Of a stretch of 64,000 nt of DNA, positions 1-8,748 are shown in pieces. Under the pieces are notes generated by a model. It saw only the letters and a program-made list of their open reading frames with translations, did no database searches and was not told the DNA's origin. Both the position numbers and the translations under genes were made by a program. Origin of the DNA: Massilia soli. GTDB lineage: Bacteria; Pseudomonadota; Gammaproteobacteria; Burkholderiales; Burkholderiaceae_D. Within the stretch, counting starts at the first letter, position 1. Every line of letters begins with the position of its first letter. Location of the stretch: assembly GCF_016809835.1 (NCBI RefSeq), contig NZ_JAFBIL020000001.1, positions 62,001 to 126,000 of the forward strand. Reading direction: 5' to 3'.

Positions 1-569
1 TTTTCGGCATCAAAATTCCATTGATCGCCAACCGGCTTTTTGGCGTCCGCCATTAACACCTGATGCGCTACCCGCATCTGGCGATAAAAGAACTCCATCA
101 GCCACTGCTTGCGGTCCGCGAAGATATCCGCGGCCTCATTGCGGGTGGTATAAAAATGCTCGCTGTCGACCATCAGCCATGGAACTGCCGACTTGCGGCC
201 ATGCTGGTACAGCTGTTCATCCAGGCGCCATTCATCCGGCGCCTGGTATTCAAAAGCGGCGGCCTGGTACTGCGCCACCAGCGCATCGATATTCGCGGGG
301 ATCGATTGCAGGTTGGACGGGTCATCGATCTGCACATAATGTACGCGGTGGCCCGCCTGGCGCAGCTGGCGCGCCAGGTCGCGCATCGCCGCGAAGATCG
401 CCAGGATCTTTTGCGCGTGGTGGAGCACGTAATCGGTCTCCTGGCGCACTTCCATCAACACGTAGACAGTCGCATCATCGATCTCGCTGAACCAGCGGTG
501 CTGAAGATTAAGCTGGTCACCGAGGATCAGCCTGAGGGTGTGTCCCGGTGTCGGTGTCGTCGTCGTCAT
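1..569 (-). CDS. Cryptochrome/photolyase family protein, N-terminal part (cut by window edge)
   Basis: The minus strand opens at ATG 569 behind AGGAGAG, and 189 residues are visible before the left edge. The opening GHTLRLILGDQLNLQHRWF and later blocks such as LMEVRQETDYVLHHAQK and ADRKQWLMEFFYRQMR match the N-terminal Rossmann region of the deoxyribodipyrimidine photolyase-related family (COG3046, bacterial (6-4)-type photolyases with an iron-sulfur cluster). In that family the enzyme uses FAD and blue light to repair UV photoproducts. The FAD pocket and the Cys ligands lie outside the window, so activity cannot be checked. It is divergent from the SDR gene at 619, with only 49 bp between start codons. 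The family call is firm; the exact lesion specificity is inference. Confidence 0.9.
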   Translation of the reverse strand, partial: MTTTTPTPGHTLRLILGDQLNLQHRWFSEIDDATVYVLMEVRQETDYVLHHAQKILAIFAAMRDLARQLRQAGHRVHYVQIDDPSNLQSIPANIDALVAQYQAAAFEYQAPDEWRLDEQLYQHGRKSAVPWLMVDSEHFYTTRNEAADIFADRKQWLMEFFYRQMRVAHQVLMADAKKPVGDQWNFDAE

Positions 570-618
570 CTTCTCTCCTGTACACTCAAGCATCGCATCG
601 CATGCCGGAGCCATTCAC
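570..618. promoter_or_regulatory. Short divergent intergenic region between photolyase and SDR genes
   Basis: These 49 bp hold a Shine-Dalgarno sequence for each flanking gene (AGGAGAG on the minus strand, GGAG on the plus strand). At least one of the two promoters must therefore overlap the neighbouring coding sequence or lie within this very short stretch. A TGTACA hexamer sits at 579-584. No convincing -35/-10 pair was found. Confidence 0.4.
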
Positions 619-1317
619 ATGATGGGCAGTCTTCCCGACCAGTATCACGCGCTGGTCATCGGCGCGTCCGGCACCATCGGCGCCGCCTTTGTCGACCTGC
701 TGAACCAGTCGCCGCGCTGCGCATCGGTGTGCGGCCTGCACCGCCATTCGATACCCCGGATCGACTTCGCCGACGAACACAGCGTCGCCGAAGCGGCGCA
801 ACAGCTTGCGGCCGGACCACGCTTTGACCTGATCATCAACGCCGCCGGCATGCTGCACAACGAGGCATTCATGCCGGAAAAGCGCCTGGCCGACCTGACG
901 GCCAGGCAAATGCAGGCAACCTTCCAGGCCAATGCCTTCGGACCCGCGCTGTTGCTGCGCTACTTCGTGCCGCTGCTGGCCAGTGAACGCGCCATCATGG
1001 CGATGCTGTCGGCGAAGGTTGGCAGCATCGGCGACAACCGGCTGGGCGGCTGGTACAGCTACCGCGCTTCCAAGGCCGCCCTGAACATGCTGGTAAAAAC
1101 CGCGGCCATCGAAGTTGCCCGCAACCAGAAGAACAGCGTGCTGGTCGCGCTGCATCCGGGCACGGTCAACTCCCGCCTGTCGAAGCCCTTCCGCGGCGAA
1201 TCCATCGGCCGCCGCGCCCACGATGCCGCCAGCGACATGCTGGACGTGCTCGATGCGCTCACGCCGGCCGACAGCGGTTCGTTCAAGTCGTACAACGGCG
1301 CCGACCTGCCCTGGTAG
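619..1317 (+). CDS. Short-chain dehydrogenase/reductase (SDR) family protein
   Basis: A 232-residue protein starting at the ATG ATG pair at 619, with GGAG about nine bases upstream. The N-terminus carries the Rossmann nucleotide-binding motif VIGASGTIG, then NAAG, a serine in the LSAKVGSIGDN strand, and the YSYRASKAAL segment that supplies the catalytic Tyr and Lys of classical SDRs. The short form and the 'GSIGDN..GGWYSYRASKAALN' layout resemble C-factor/CsgA-like SDRs of unknown substrate. It diverges from the photolyase gene and converges on the FAD oxidoreductase with a 5-bp gap. SDRs of this type recur beside photolyases in proteobacteria, but their role there is not established. The substrate is unknown. 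Confidence 0.9.
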   Translation: MMGSLPDQYHALVIGASGTIGAAFVDLLNQSPRCASVCGLHRHSIPRIDFADEHSVAEAAQQLAAGPRFDLIINAAGMLHNEAFMPEKRLADLTARQMQATFQANAFGPALLLRYFVPLLASERAIMAMLSAKVGSIGDNRLGGWYSYRASKAALNMLVKTAAIEVARNQKNSVLVALHPGTVNSRLSKPFRGESIGRRAHDAASDMLDVLDALTPADSGSFKSYNGADLPW

Positions 1318-1322
1318 GGCAG

Positions 1323-2309
1323 CTATGCCGGCCCTTGGGCAATGCGCTGCGCCAACGCGCGTCCGCTCAACCAGGCCGCCTCGACGGTTCCGCCGTTGAG
1401 CCAGTCGCCGCACATGCCCACGCCCAGCCCGGCGTCCCAGCTGCATGCCTCGGTACGGCTGGTGGCGGTGCTGGCGTAGCGCCAGCGATGCACATTCCAG
1501 TGCTGCGGCGCCGGACCGCCCAGTTCGGCAAATGCCGGCAGCAGCTGCGCGGCAACGCCGTCGGCATCAAGCGCCATGTGCGCTTCGCTCCATGCGGCGC
1601 TGGCGTGCAGCAGCCAGCTCTCGGTGCCGTCGCGGCCCGGCTTGGCACTGTCGCGGGCCACCCAGCGCAGCGGGCCGCGGTTGACGAAGGCGGCCTCGAA
1701 TCCAAGCGCCAGCGGCGCGGCGTACTGCAGCATCATGGCCCAGCAGCCTTGCATGCTGGTTTCATCGGCCAGCGCGGCTTGTCGCGGCGCCACCGCGCGC
1801 AGCAACGGCCCGGCTTGCGGCGCTGGCACTGCCAGCACCACCGCATCGTAGACATCCCCAAACGCGCCGATGTCCTGCGCGTGCAAGCGCCAGCCGGTGG
1901 ACGCGCGTTGCAGTTCGCTGATCGCCGCACCGCTGCGCAGCGCCAGCGTCGACGCCAGCAAGGCGGCCGGCGCGGTCATGCGCGGCGTGCCGACGAAGCG
2001 TTCGGCAGGGTCGGCAACTGCGCTGCTGCCGTCGGCATCGAAGCGCCGCAGCGCGGGAAACCACTGCGCGGCCGCGCCAGCCTGCTCCCAGCGCGCCACC
2101 TCGGCGCGGAAACCGGTATCGCGCGCGGTGAAATACTGGGCGCCGTGGTCGCATTGCCAGCCGTCGCCGCGCCGCGTGCTCATGCGGCCGGCAGGACCGC
2201 GGCTCTTGTCGAAGATGCTCACGCGAAAACCTGCCTGCTGCAGCGCGGTGGCGCATGACAAGCCAGCCATGCCGGCGCCAATGACGGCGATGTGGGGAGG
2301 AGAAGTCAT
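1323..2309 (-). CDS. Renalase-like NAD(P)/FAD-dependent oxidoreductase
   Basis: A 328-residue flavoprotein. The N-terminal dinucleotide-binding motif IAVIGAGMAGLSCA is followed by KSRGPAGRMSTRR and CDHGAQYFTAR, the signature of COG3380 renalase-like amine-oxidase-fold proteins. The C-terminal GDWLNGGTVEAAWLSGRALA is the second FAD contact of the family. Bacterial renalases reoxidise abnormal dihydronicotinamides, but this specificity cannot be read from sequence. The gene lies 30 bp downstream of the small Trp-rich protein gene on the same strand, so the two are probably cotranscribed. Its setting beside photolyase and phytochrome genes suggests a link to light or redox stress, which is inference. 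Confidence 0.88.
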   Translation of the reverse strand: MTSPPHIAVIGAGMAGLSCATALQQAGFRVSIFDKSRGPAGRMSTRRGDGWQCDHGAQYFTARDTGFRAEVARWEQAGAAAQWFPALRRFDADGSSAVADPAERFVGTPRMTAPAALLASTLALRSGAAISELQRASTGWRLHAQDIGAFGDVYDAVVLAVPAPQAGPLLRAVAPRQAALADETSMQGCWAMMLQYAAPLALGFEAAFVNRGPLRWVARDSAKPGRDGTESWLLHASAAWSEAHMALDADGVAAQLLPAFAELGGPAPQHWNVHRWRYASTATSRTEACSWDAGLGVGMCGDWLNGGTVEAAWLSGRALAQRIAQGPA

Positions 2310-2339
2310 GCGTGTCCTGGGTGGTGTTGAGCGCGCGGT

Positions 2340-2561
2340 TTAGCGCCAGCCTCGCCGCCATTGGGCAGCGTCGTTCAGCTCGCGCCAGCGCAAGGTGAAG
2401 CTGCGCCCGCTGAGCACGGCTTCCATCGTGATGCTGTCGACCTGCGTGCCCGGCGCTTCCGGCGCGATCAGCGCGGTAACGATGAAATGCTTTTCCTTGT
2501 TGACCGGGACGGCCGCCGTCCACTTGCTGCGTAGCAGCTTTGTCGCGACGTGAACCTTCAT
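2340..2561 (-). CDS. Small Trp-rich protein, TIGR02450 family
   Basis: A 73-residue protein. ATG at 2561 is chosen over an in-frame ATG at 2579 because GAGAGG lies between them at correct spacing for the downstream codon. The core KLLRSKWTAAVPVNKEKHF, followed by EAVLSGRSFTLRWRELNDAAQWRRGW, matches the TIGR02450 tryptophan-rich family of unknown function. Three Trp residues are conserved positions (SKWTA, LRWREL, AQWRRGW). No signal peptide or membrane segment is seen, so it is probably cytoplasmic. It sits 30 bp upstream of the renalase-like gene and is likely transcribed with it. No biochemical role is known to me. Confidence 0.82.
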   Translation of the reverse strand: MKVHVATKLLRSKWTAAVPVNKEKHFIVTALIAPEAPGTQVDSITMEAVLSGRSFTLRWRELNDAAQWRRGWR

Positions 2562-2660
2562 GGACCGCCTCTCGAACATGGCGTTCGATTATAGCGCGCG
2601 CGATGCCGGCGATCAGGCCGTGCAGCGGCAGGTGCGGTTCAATTCCTGTTCATGACGGCG

Positions 2661-5585
2661 TCAGTGCGCCAGCCGCATCTCGATGCGGTCGATGACATGG
2701 CGCACGTCTTCCGGCGGCACGGGCGGACTGAAGAAATACCCCTGGCCAATATGGCAGCCATGCGCCTGCAGCCAGTTCATCTGCTCCCGGGTTTCCACGC
2801 CTTCGGCCACGATCACCATTTTCAGCGCCAGCCCCATGGCCACGATGGCCTCGGTCAGGGTTTCGGCGTTCGGATCCTGCAACATGCTGTGGGTAAAGGA
2901 TTGGTCGATCTTGAGACACTGCAGCGGCAGCTGGCGCAAATAGCTGAGCGAGGAAAAGCCCGTGCCGAAGTCGTCCAGCGCGGTAGCGATGCCGTTGTCG
3001 TTGAGGTCGCGCAGCACGCTCTGGGTCGGCGCCAGCTCGCGCATGATGCACGACTCGGTGACCTCGATTTCGAGCGCGTCGGGCGGCACGCCGTAGTCGC
3101 GCAACAACTGCGTCAGGTACACGACCAGGTTCGGCGACAGGATATCGACCGTCGACAGGTTGATCGACACCGGCAGCCGGGCCATGTCGCCGGTGCGCCA
3201 GCGCGCCTGTTCGGCGATGGCGCTGCGCATCACCCAGCGGTCGATCGCGATGATCTGGTCGCTATGCTCGGCAATCGGAATGAAGGCCGCCGGGCTGTTC
3301 TGGCCGCGGGTCGGGTGGTTCCAGCGCACCAGCGCTTCGAGGCCGACCACTTTATGGCTGTTGAGGTCAACCTTCGGCTGGAACACCAGCGACAGCTGGT
3401 CGCGCTCCACCGCTTCGTTCAGGTCGCGCTCAAGCAGGTAATACGCCAGCTGGTCCGATGCCATCGCCAGCTCGAACACCACGCTGCGCGAGCGCCCCAG
3501 CGCCTTGGCCTGGTACAGGGCCAGGTCGGCATGGCGCAGCAGCTCGCTGACGGTGCGGCCGTGGCCAGGCGGAATCGCAATGCCCACCGATATCCCGAGC
3601 CGCAGTTCCTGTCCATTGATGTGGAACGGGCCCGATACCGCCTGGTGCAAGCGCTCGGCAAACGTCAGGGCGATCGCGGCACTGGGGTGCGGTATCTGCA
3701 ACAGCAGCAGGAATTCATCGCCACCCAGCCGCGCCAGCAAGTCGAACTCGCGCACCACCGCCTTCAGCCTGGCGGTGAGCTGCTGCAGCACCTGGTCGCC
3801 GGTTTCATGGCCGTAGGTGTCATTCACTTTCTTGAAGTGGTCCAGGTCCAGCAACATCAGCGCGGTATTGAACTGGCCGTCTTCGAGGCGCCGGGCGACC
3901 TCGTCCTCCATCGCCCGGCGGTTGTACAGCCCGGTCAGGTGGTCATGGTGGGCGCGCCAGTGCAGGGTTTCCTGCAGCTTGCGGTTCACTTGCAGCTTGT
4001 TCACCTCGCTCAGGATGCGCAACAGGCTTTGCAAACCTTCCGCGTCCATCGGCGACCACGGATCGGAATGCCCTTTGACCTGCTGCTGCCAGATGGCGAA
4101 CGAGCGGCGCGGCTCGAGCCGAACCCGGCCGTCCGGCAAGGTCACCCTCTCCTTGGCGGGCTGGCCGCCCCAATGCACTTGCTGCACCACCTCGCGCCGC
4201 GTCACGAAGCAGAAAATGCCTTCTTCTTCATAGCGGTGCGCCACCAGCATTCCGGCCGCGTCCGGCAGAGACGCCAGCGCCGGCCGTTCTCCCGTCAGCA
4301 GGTCGTCCCGCATGCGCACGTCCGGGGTGCGCTCTTGCATGTCGAGGGTGGCCCGGACCTCATCGACGATCTGGTGCGGCGAGCCGTGCCGGCCCTCCCC
4401 GCCCACATACACCAGCGAGCCGATCTGCACGCCGAGGTTGGTCGCGTCGAAGGCCCGCAGCAGATGCGGCAGCCAGACGTCGAGCACGATGGGAATGTCG
4501 CCGTCCTGCAGCAGCACCTGGTTGAAATGGTTGAGCAGGCGGTCGAGCGCGAGGCGCCGGCGCACGCTTTCCAGGTTGAGGAAAGCGGCAATGCGCATGG
4601 TGGCGATTTCCGCCAGCAGGTCGCAAGCCTGGCGCAATCCTGAGCGGATATGGCGCGGCGGCGTCATTGCCTGGTGATGATGGCAGGCGATCAGCCCCCA
4701 CAGCGTGCCCTCGCAGACGATGGACATGGTCATGGTGGCGCGCACGCCCATGTTGCGCAGGTAAACCAGATGCACCGGCGACAAGCCGCGCAGTATGCAA
4801 TGGCTCTGGTCGAGCTGCGCGCCGTCGGGCAAGGTGGGGGGCAGCAGCGGATCCATCGCGGCCTCGACATCGGCCAGCAAGCGCAGCTTGTTGGTCAGGT
4901 ACAGCGCCCGCGCCTGGCTTGGGATGTCCGAGGCCGGAAAGCGCAAGCCAAGGTACTTGGTCTGGTAACCGGCCGAGGTATGCTCGGCAACGACTTCGCC
5001 GCAGCCGTCAGGCAGGAAGCGGTAGATCATCACGCGGTCGAAACCGCTGAATTGCTGGATCGCCTGGGTCGCTTCGTCCAGGAACTCGCCGAGGCTTTCA
5101 GCGTGCCGCAGGCGCGCCACCACGTCGGCGAAATCGCCGAATGCCTGGCTCTGGCGGGCGGCATCGTCGATGTCGCCCGCCACCGGCAGCCATTCAAGCA
5201 GCGCCAGCGCGCCGAGCCGGTGGCCGAGACACTCCCAGTGAGCGGCCACCTGCTGCGCATCGGCCGGACTGGTCTGTTCGATGCGCAGGCGCAGCCGCAG
5301 GCCGACGCAATGCGAGGTCGGCAGCGCGGCGAGGTCGGGCGGGCCGGAGGCTTCCAGGCCCGCCACCCAGTCGGACAGCGCTGCGTTGACGAGCCTGGCG
5401 GGGTCGCCCAGGCCCGGCCAATGGCGCACAATGCCGGCCGACACTTGCACAATGTGTTGGCTGGCCAGGTCGACGACCATCAGGAAACCATACGCCTGCA
5501 CCGTACCCAGCAGCTGTATCGGTTCGTCGGCGCAGGATTTCTCCAGCTCTGCCGAAATGGTGTCGCCATGCCCGCCCGAATTCAT
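2661..5585 (-). CDS. bphP: Bacteriophytochrome with GGDEF and EAL output domains
   Basis: A 974-residue photoreceptor. The start at 5585 has AGGGAGG eight bases upstream; a start at 5621 lacks this. Domain order is PAS (about 15-120), GAF (about 165-340), PHY (about 350-520), GGDEF (about 545-710) and EAL (about 720-970). Cys18 in the KSCADEPIQLLG context is the expected biliverdin attachment site. The GAF carries PASDIP (about 217-222), and the PHY tongue has PRRSFAIW. LARLGGDEF with an upstream REFD inhibitory site and GLEALVRW are intact, so both c-di-GMP synthesis and breakdown are possible. Red/far-red light should set the balance. No histidine kinase domain is present and no heme oxygenase gene is in view, so biliverdin must come from elsewhere. 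Confidence 0.93.
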   Translation of the reverse strand: MNSGGHGDTISAELEKSCADEPIQLLGTVQAYGFLMVVDLASQHIVQVSAGIVRHWPGLGDPARLVNAALSDWVAGLEASGPPDLAALPTSHCVGLRLRLRIEQTSPADAQQVAAHWECLGHRLGALALLEWLPVAGDIDDAARQSQAFGDFADVVARLRHAESLGEFLDEATQAIQQFSGFDRVMIYRFLPDGCGEVVAEHTSAGYQTKYLGLRFPASDIPSQARALYLTNKLRLLADVEAAMDPLLPPTLPDGAQLDQSHCILRGLSPVHLVYLRNMGVRATMTMSIVCEGTLWGLIACHHHQAMTPPRHIRSGLRQACDLLAEIATMRIAAFLNLESVRRRLALDRLLNHFNQVLLQDGDIPIVLDVWLPHLLRAFDATNLGVQIGSLVYVGGEGRHGSPHQIVDEVRATLDMQERTPDVRMRDDLLTGERPALASLPDAAGMLVAHRYEEEGIFCFVTRREVVQQVHWGGQPAKERVTLPDGRVRLEPRRSFAIWQQQVKGHSDPWSPMDAEGLQSLLRILSEVNKLQVNRKLQETLHWRAHHDHLTGLYNRRAMEDEVARRLEDGQFNTALMLLDLDHFKKVNDTYGHETGDQVLQQLTARLKAVVREFDLLARLGGDEFLLLLQIPHPSAAIALTFAERLHQAVSGPFHINGQELRLGISVGIAIPPGHGRTVSELLRHADLALYQAKALGRSRSVVFELAMASDQLAYYLLERDLNEAVERDQLSLVFQPKVDLNSHKVVGLEALVRWNHPTRGQNSPAAFIPIAEHSDQIIAIDRWVMRSAIAEQARWRTGDMARLPVSINLSTVDILSPNLVVYLTQLLRDYGVPPDALEIEVTESCIMRELAPTQSVLRDLNDNGIATALDDFGTGFSSLSYLRQLPLQCLKIDQSFTHSMLQDPNAETLTEAIVAMGLALKMVIVAEGVETREQMNWLQAHGCHIGQGYFFSPPVPPEDVRHVIDRIEMRLAH

Positions 5586-5683
5586 GCGCCGCGCCTCCCT
5601 GGCTTTTGCAGGAACCAACAAGGATTGAGACCGGCGCCACAGGCGATGGTTCCGGGCGCGGCGGCCCGGAGAATGGCCGTACG

Positions 5684-7840
5684 CTAGACGGCGCGCAGCA
5701 ACGGCGCCTCGGTCAACATGGCGCCGCGCAGCATTGCCTCGAACTCGCCGGCCGGCAGTGGCTTGCTGCGCAGGTAGCCCTGGTATTGATCGCAGCCGAG
5801 TTCGCGCAGGTAGTCCAGCTGTTCCTTGGTCTCCACGCCTTCGGCGATCACTTCCAGGCGCAGGCTGTGCGCCAGCGCGATCACCGAACGCACGATGGCG
5901 GCGTCGTCCGCGTTCGAACTGATGTCACGCACGAACGAGCGGTCGATCTTGAGCGTATCGAGACGGAACTGTTTCAGGTAGCCCAGGCTGGAATAGCCGG
6001 TGCCAAAATCGTCGACCGAAATATGGATGCCCTGGGCATGCAGGCGCTCAAGGATCTGCGCCGCCTCGGCCGGATTGTGCATGACCACGCTTTCGGTCAC
6101 TTCCAGCTCCAGGCAGGCACCATCGAGGCCGGTTTCAAGCAGCACGGCGGCGACAAATTCGGGCAGGTCCTTCTGGCGGAACTGGTAGGCCGACAGGTTG
6201 ACCGCGACGCGCAGGTGCGGCAAGCCATCGCGTTGCCAGGCGCGGTTCTGCCGGCAAGCTTCGCGCAGCACCCAGGCGCCGAGCGGGATGATCAGGCCGA
6301 TCTCTTCGCTGACCGCGATGAACTCGTTGGGCGGGACCAGGCCGCGCTCAGGGCTGCGCCAGCGCACCAGCGCTTCCATCGCCATCACCGCGCCGCTCGC
6401 CACATTGATCTTCGGCTGGTAATGCAACTCGAATTCATCGTTCTCCAGCGCGCGGCGCAGTTGCTGTTCGAGCAGCAGGCGCGCGCCGGCGGCGGCGTTC
6501 ATTTCCGGCGCAAAGAACTGATGGTTGGCGCGGCCCATTTTCTTGGCGTGGTACATCGCGCTGTCGGCATTGCTCATCAGCTCGCGCAGCGTGGTTCCGT
6601 CGTTCGGGAACATGCTGATGCCGATGCTCACCGACACGCTCTGCTGCTGCTCTTCGATCACGATCGGCAGGGCTAGCGTATCGAGCAACTTCTGGGCAAT
6701 GTTGGCCGCGACCGTAGGACCGGCCACTTCGCCCAGCAGCACCACGAATTCGTCGCCGCCGAGCCGCGCCACGGTATCTTCGGCGCGCAGGCAGCCGGTC
6801 AGCCGCGTGGCGACGCCCTGCAGCAGCTTGTCGCCGTAATGGTGTCCGAGCGAATCGTTGATCGTTTTGAAGCGGTCGAGGTCGAGGAACATCAGCGCAA
6901 AACGCTTGTTGTTGCGCTCGCCCGTGGCGATCGCCTGTTCGATCCGGTCTTCCAGCAGGCTGCGGTTAGGCAAGCGGGTCAGGGCGTCATGCAGGGCAAG
7001 GTGGTGCAGCTGGCGGTTGGCGTGGCTGAGCGAATGCACCAGCCTGGCGGTGCGCGCAGCCAGGCGCGAATCGACCACCGACAGCAGCAAGGTAATTGTC
7101 AGCAAGGTCAGCGCGGCGGCGCCGACCAGTACGCCCAGCAGGTCGTTGTCGATGCCGCCCGCCGCCATGCAAATGCTGCCCGCGGTGAAGCGCGCCGCCT
7201 CCATCCCGGTGTAGTGCATGGTGATGATCGCCATACCCATGATCACGGCGGCGCCGGCTTTCTTGGTATGGCCCAGCATCGACTGGTCGGTGCGCAAGGT
7301 AAACGCAAGCCACAGCGCGGCAATGGATGCCACAATCGCAATCACGATCGACAGGCCGACGATCGGGTAGTCGTAGTCGATCGCCGGATTCATCTGCATG
7401 GCGTGCATGCCGGTATAGTGCATCGCGCCTATGCCCAAACCCATCAGCAAGCCGCCGATCAGGAAGTGCGAACGGCTGACGGTGGGCCGGGTGACGATGC
7501 GCAGCGCGAAGGCCGATACCAAAATCGCTACCAGCAACGACAGCGCGGTGATCCACAAATCGTAGCTCATGCGGATCGGCAAGTTATAGGCGAGCATGCC
7601 GATAAAATGCATCGACCAGATGCCGCCACCCATCGCGACGGCGCCGCCGCCCAGCCACAGCAAACTGGCCAGGCCCTTGGTCTCGGCAACGCGGCCGGTC
7701 AGGTTCAAGGCGGTATACGACGCCAGCATCGCGACGACGATGGAAAGCAGCACGAAGCCAGTATGATAGTTGCCAGCGAGATAAGACAAGTGAGGATCCT
7801 GTGGATAGGGACCATGCGGCGAACGGTCCTGAAAGGACAT
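5684..7840 (-). CDS. MHYT-GGDEF-EAL membrane c-di-GMP enzyme
   Basis: A 718-residue protein. About seven membrane helices fill residues 20-260 and contain the three MHYT-type repeats (GGIWSMHFIGM, IGAMHYTGMHAM, IITMHYTGMEA), whose Met/His residues are proposed to bind copper and sense O2, CO or NO. A GGDEF domain follows, with intact LGGDEF and an RAED inhibitory site (CLRAEDTVARL). An EAL domain comes next, with AMEALVRW, DDFGTGYSSL and AEGVETKEQ all present. Both activities look possible. It lies 98 bp upstream of the bacteriophytochrome gene on the same strand. The Shine-Dalgarno sequence is poor, so the start at 7840 rests on the family's short N-terminal tail. Confidence 0.92.
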   Translation of the reverse strand: MSFQDRSPHGPYPQDPHLSYLAGNYHTGFVLLSIVVAMLASYTALNLTGRVAETKGLASLLWLGGGAVAMGGGIWSMHFIGMLAYNLPIRMSYDLWITALSLLVAILVSAFALRIVTRPTVSRSHFLIGGLLMGLGIGAMHYTGMHAMQMNPAIDYDYPIVGLSIVIAIVASIAALWLAFTLRTDQSMLGHTKKAGAAVIMGMAIITMHYTGMEAARFTAGSICMAAGGIDNDLLGVLVGAAALTLLTITLLLSVVDSRLAARTARLVHSLSHANRQLHHLALHDALTRLPNRSLLEDRIEQAIATGERNNKRFALMFLDLDRFKTINDSLGHHYGDKLLQGVATRLTGCLRAEDTVARLGGDEFVVLLGEVAGPTVAANIAQKLLDTLALPIVIEEQQQSVSVSIGISMFPNDGTTLRELMSNADSAMYHAKKMGRANHQFFAPEMNAAAGARLLLEQQLRRALENDEFELHYQPKINVASGAVMAMEALVRWRSPERGLVPPNEFIAVSEEIGLIIPLGAWVLREACRQNRAWQRDGLPHLRVAVNLSAYQFRQKDLPEFVAAVLLETGLDGACLELEVTESVVMHNPAEAAQILERLHAQGIHISVDDFGTGYSSLGYLKQFRLDTLKIDRSFVRDISSNADDAAIVRSVIALAHSLRLEVIAEGVETKEQLDYLRELGCDQYQGYLRSKPLPAGEFEAMLRGAMLTEAPLLRAV

Positions 7841-8008
7841 TGTGGCATCGGGGGTTAGCCGAGTGTTGCCCAGTTACACTTTATGTTGCCAAGTGTGGCG
7901 TTCCGGCGGCATGTTGAGCTGATATCCGTCCAATTGTAATCATCACTCAAGACGACGCGCTCACCTTCGGTAACTTTCCGGTCGCCTGCGAGGGCGCGCC
8001 AATTCAAC

Positions 8009-8027
8009 GATAATCATTGTCATTACT
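8009..8027 (+). promoter_or_regulatory. Fur-box-like site upstream of the GST gene
   Basis: The 19-bp element gATAATcATTgTcATTAcT matches the triple NATWAT Fur recognition pattern with about two mismatches in the core positions. It ends three bases before the AGGAG ribosome site of the GST gene, where a bound repressor would block transcription or initiation. Fur control is inference from the match alone. Confidence 0.4.
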
Positions 8028-8042
8028 CACAGGAGAATGACT

Positions 8043-8747
8043 ATGACCGGTGTCGCCGACTTCCCGATTCATGCCAAATGGCCCGCCAGTTTTCCCGACC
8101 GCATCCAGCTGTATTCGCTGCCAACGCCAAATGGCGTCAAGGCATCGATCATGCTCGAAGAGACGGGCCTTGCCTACGAACCGCACCTGGTGAACTTCGA
8201 CACCAACGATCAGTTGTCGCCGGAATTCATCTCGCTCAACCCCAACAACAAGATTCCAGCGATGATCGACCCCGACGGCCCGGGCGGCAAACCGCTGGCC
8301 CTGTTCGAGTCCGGCGCCATCCTGATGTATTTGGCCGAGAAGAGCGGCAAGCTGTTGCCGCAGGACGCAGGCGAGCGTTATCAGACGCTGCAGTGGGTGA
8401 TGTTCCAGATGGGGGGCATAGGCCCGATGTTCGGCCAGCTTGGCTTCTTCCACAAGTTTGCCGGCAAAGACTACGACGACAAGCGCCCGCGCGACCGCTA
8501 CCTGGCCGAAACGGTGCGCCTGCTTGGCGTGCTGGAGCGCCACCTCGAAGGGCGCCAGTGGATGATGGGCGACCAGTACACCATCGCCGACATCGCCATC
8601 TTCCCCTGGGTGCGCAACCTTGTGGGTTTTTACGGCGCAGGCGAGCTGGTCGGCATCGACAAGTTCCCCAACGTGCAGCGCGTGGTGGCCGCATTTGCCG
8701 CGCGGCCCGCGGTCGCGCGCGGCCTGAACATCCCGGCCCGGCCGTAA
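8043..8747 (+). CDS. Glutathione S-transferase family protein (YfcG/YghU-like)
   Basis: A 234-residue protein. ATG 8043 is preferred over ATG 8037 because AGGAG lies seven bases before it but only one before the other. The N-terminal thioredoxin fold begins IQLYSLPTPNGVKASIMLEE with the Asn of the nu-class 'TPNG' motif, then NPNNKIPAMIDPDG and LFESGAILMYLAEK for glutathione contact. The C-terminal helical domain has GRQWMMGDQYTIADIAIFPW, the N-capping box of GSTs. Nu-class members such as YfcG and YghU show disulfide-bond reductase activity with two bound glutathiones, so a redox role is likely. The Fur-like site just upstream may tie it to iron status. It converges on the next gene with a 1-bp gap. 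Confidence 0.93.
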   Translation: MTGVADFPIHAKWPASFPDRIQLYSLPTPNGVKASIMLEETGLAYEPHLVNFDTNDQLSPEFISLNPNNKIPAMIDPDGPGGKPLALFESGAILMYLAEKSGKLLPQDAGERYQTLQWVMFQMGGIGPMFGQLGFFHKFAGKDYDDKRPRDRYLAETVRLLGVLERHLEGRQWMMGDQYTIADIAIFPWVRNLVGFYGAGELVGIDKFPNVQRVVAAFAARPAVARGLNIPARP

Positions 8748-8748
8748 C

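Noticed and set aside
2652-4643. A long plus-strand open frame (663 codons) opposite the bacteriophytochrome gene
   Set aside because: It is the antisense shadow of a high-GC gene with complete conserved domains. Its translation is Arg/His/Gln-rich without any recognisable motif. Similar long shadows oppose most large genes here.
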